Of a DNA stretch of 45,137 bases, positions 44,762-45,137 are shown piece after piece (within the stretch, counting starts at the first letter, position 1; each line of letters begins with the position of its first letter). The DNA is from CAIUPE01 sp037131735 (GTDB taxonomy: Bacteria; Pseudomonadota; Alphaproteobacteria; Rhizobiales; Beijerinckiaceae), in assembly GCA_037131735.1 (NCBI GenBank), contig JBAXQM010000022.1, positions 1 to 45,137 of the forward strand, in the 5' to 3' direction. The notes below the pieces were generated by a model. The model did not search any database. It was not told where the DNA came from and saw only the letters and a program-made list of their open reading frames with translations. The position numbers and the translations under genes are program-made.

Positions 44762-45137
44762 TCACACATGGATCGCCCGGCCATAAGCGTCAAGTACGCT
44801 CTCATGCATCATCTCCGAAAGCGTGGGATGCGGGAAGACGGTGTGCATCAGCTCTTCTTCCGTCGTCTCAAGCCCCATAGCGACCACATAGCCCTGAATA
44901 AGCTCGGTCACTTCCGCGCCAATCATATGCGCGCCGAGGAGTTTGCCCGTTTTGGCGTCGAAAATCGTCTTAACGAGGCCGTCAGGCTCACCAAGCGCAA
45001 TCGCCTTGCCATTGCCCATAAAGGGAAAGCGGCCGACCTTGAGACTATATCCGGCCTCTTTTGCCTTCGCTTCGGTCAAGCCGACTGAGGCTACTTGCGG
45101 ATGGCAATAGGTGCAGCCCGGGATCTTAAGCTTGTCC
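44762..45137 (-). CDS. lpdA: Dihydrolipoamide dehydrogenase, C-terminal part (5' end outside window)
   Basis: About 124 residues of the dimerisation domain are present, and the frame is open to the window edge. IPGCTYCHPQVASVGLTE is the classic Lpd segment, followed by KVGRFPFMGNGKAIAL and the active-site base VFPHPTLSEMMHE, with the His-Glu pair of HPTLSE. E3 reoxidises dihydrolipoyl groups of the pyruvate dehydrogenase and related complexes. With lipA and ratA downstream it is probably the end of a pdh operon. Confidence 0.95.
   Translation of the reverse strand, partial: DKLKIPGCTYCHPQVASVGLTEAKAKEAGYSLKVGRFPFMGNGKAIALGEPDGLVKTIFDAKTGKLLGAHMIGAEVTELIQGYVVAMGLETTEEELMHTVFPHPTLSEMMHESVLDAYGRAIHV

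Noticed and set aside
1..45137. CRISPR arrays, insertion sequences, prophage genes
   Set aside because: No regularly spaced repeats, transposase, integrase or phage structural genes were recognised.

Overview
The window is chromosomal DNA of an alphaproteobacterium, most likely of the order Hyphomicrobiales (Rhizobiales). The evidence is the dusB-ntrB-ntrC-ntrY-ntrX-hfq-hflX-mazG neighbourhood, a fused ispDF gene, a bacterial phosphatidylcholine synthase, an invasion-associated locus B (IalB) protein, and lpdA-lipA-ratA next to cinA. Most of it is dense housekeeping sequence of moderate GC. No plasmid, phage, insertion sequence or CRISPR signal was seen. Genus cannot be fixed from the sequence alone.

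Left part (1-14.8 kb): the end of a queuosine tRNA-guanine transglycosylase (tgt) overlaps sdhE, followed by the repair coupling factor mfd. A reverse operon carries a YejA-like peptide-binding protein, a FrnE-like DsbA oxidoreductase and a DMT permease. After that come ialB, hspQ, an AEC permease, a UbiH-type monooxygenase, phosphatidylcholine synthase, a SulP permease and a quinone oxidoreductase that ends in a clear bidirectional terminator.

Middle (14.8-22.7 kb): a complete BMP-type (nucleoside-like) ABC importer lies on the minus strand, diverging from a purine/nucleoside deaminase, which suggests a nucleobase salvage unit. rimO and a second DMT permease follow. The sequence here is richer in GC.

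Accessory spot (22.67-24.47 kb): an AT-rich block sits directly at the 3' end of tRNA-Ser(UGA). It holds a tight minus-strand cassette: a putative nucleotidyltransferase-fold protein (DUF6932-like), a partner of unknown function, and perhaps a short upstream ORF. This is the best candidate in the window for an undescribed system; a toxin-antitoxin or defence role is only a hypothesis.

Right part (24.9-45.1 kb): rlpA, tmk, holB, metG, tatD, an MBL hydrolase and mazG run forward. hflX, hfq, ntrXY, ntrCB and dusB run in reverse. ispDF, cinA and a small membrane protein run forward, then ratA, lipA and the 3' part of lpdA in reverse.

The other notable signal is in the Tgt fragment: all four positions that normally bind the structural zinc (three Cys and one His) are replaced. 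Many convergent gene pairs are separated by fewer than 20 bases.
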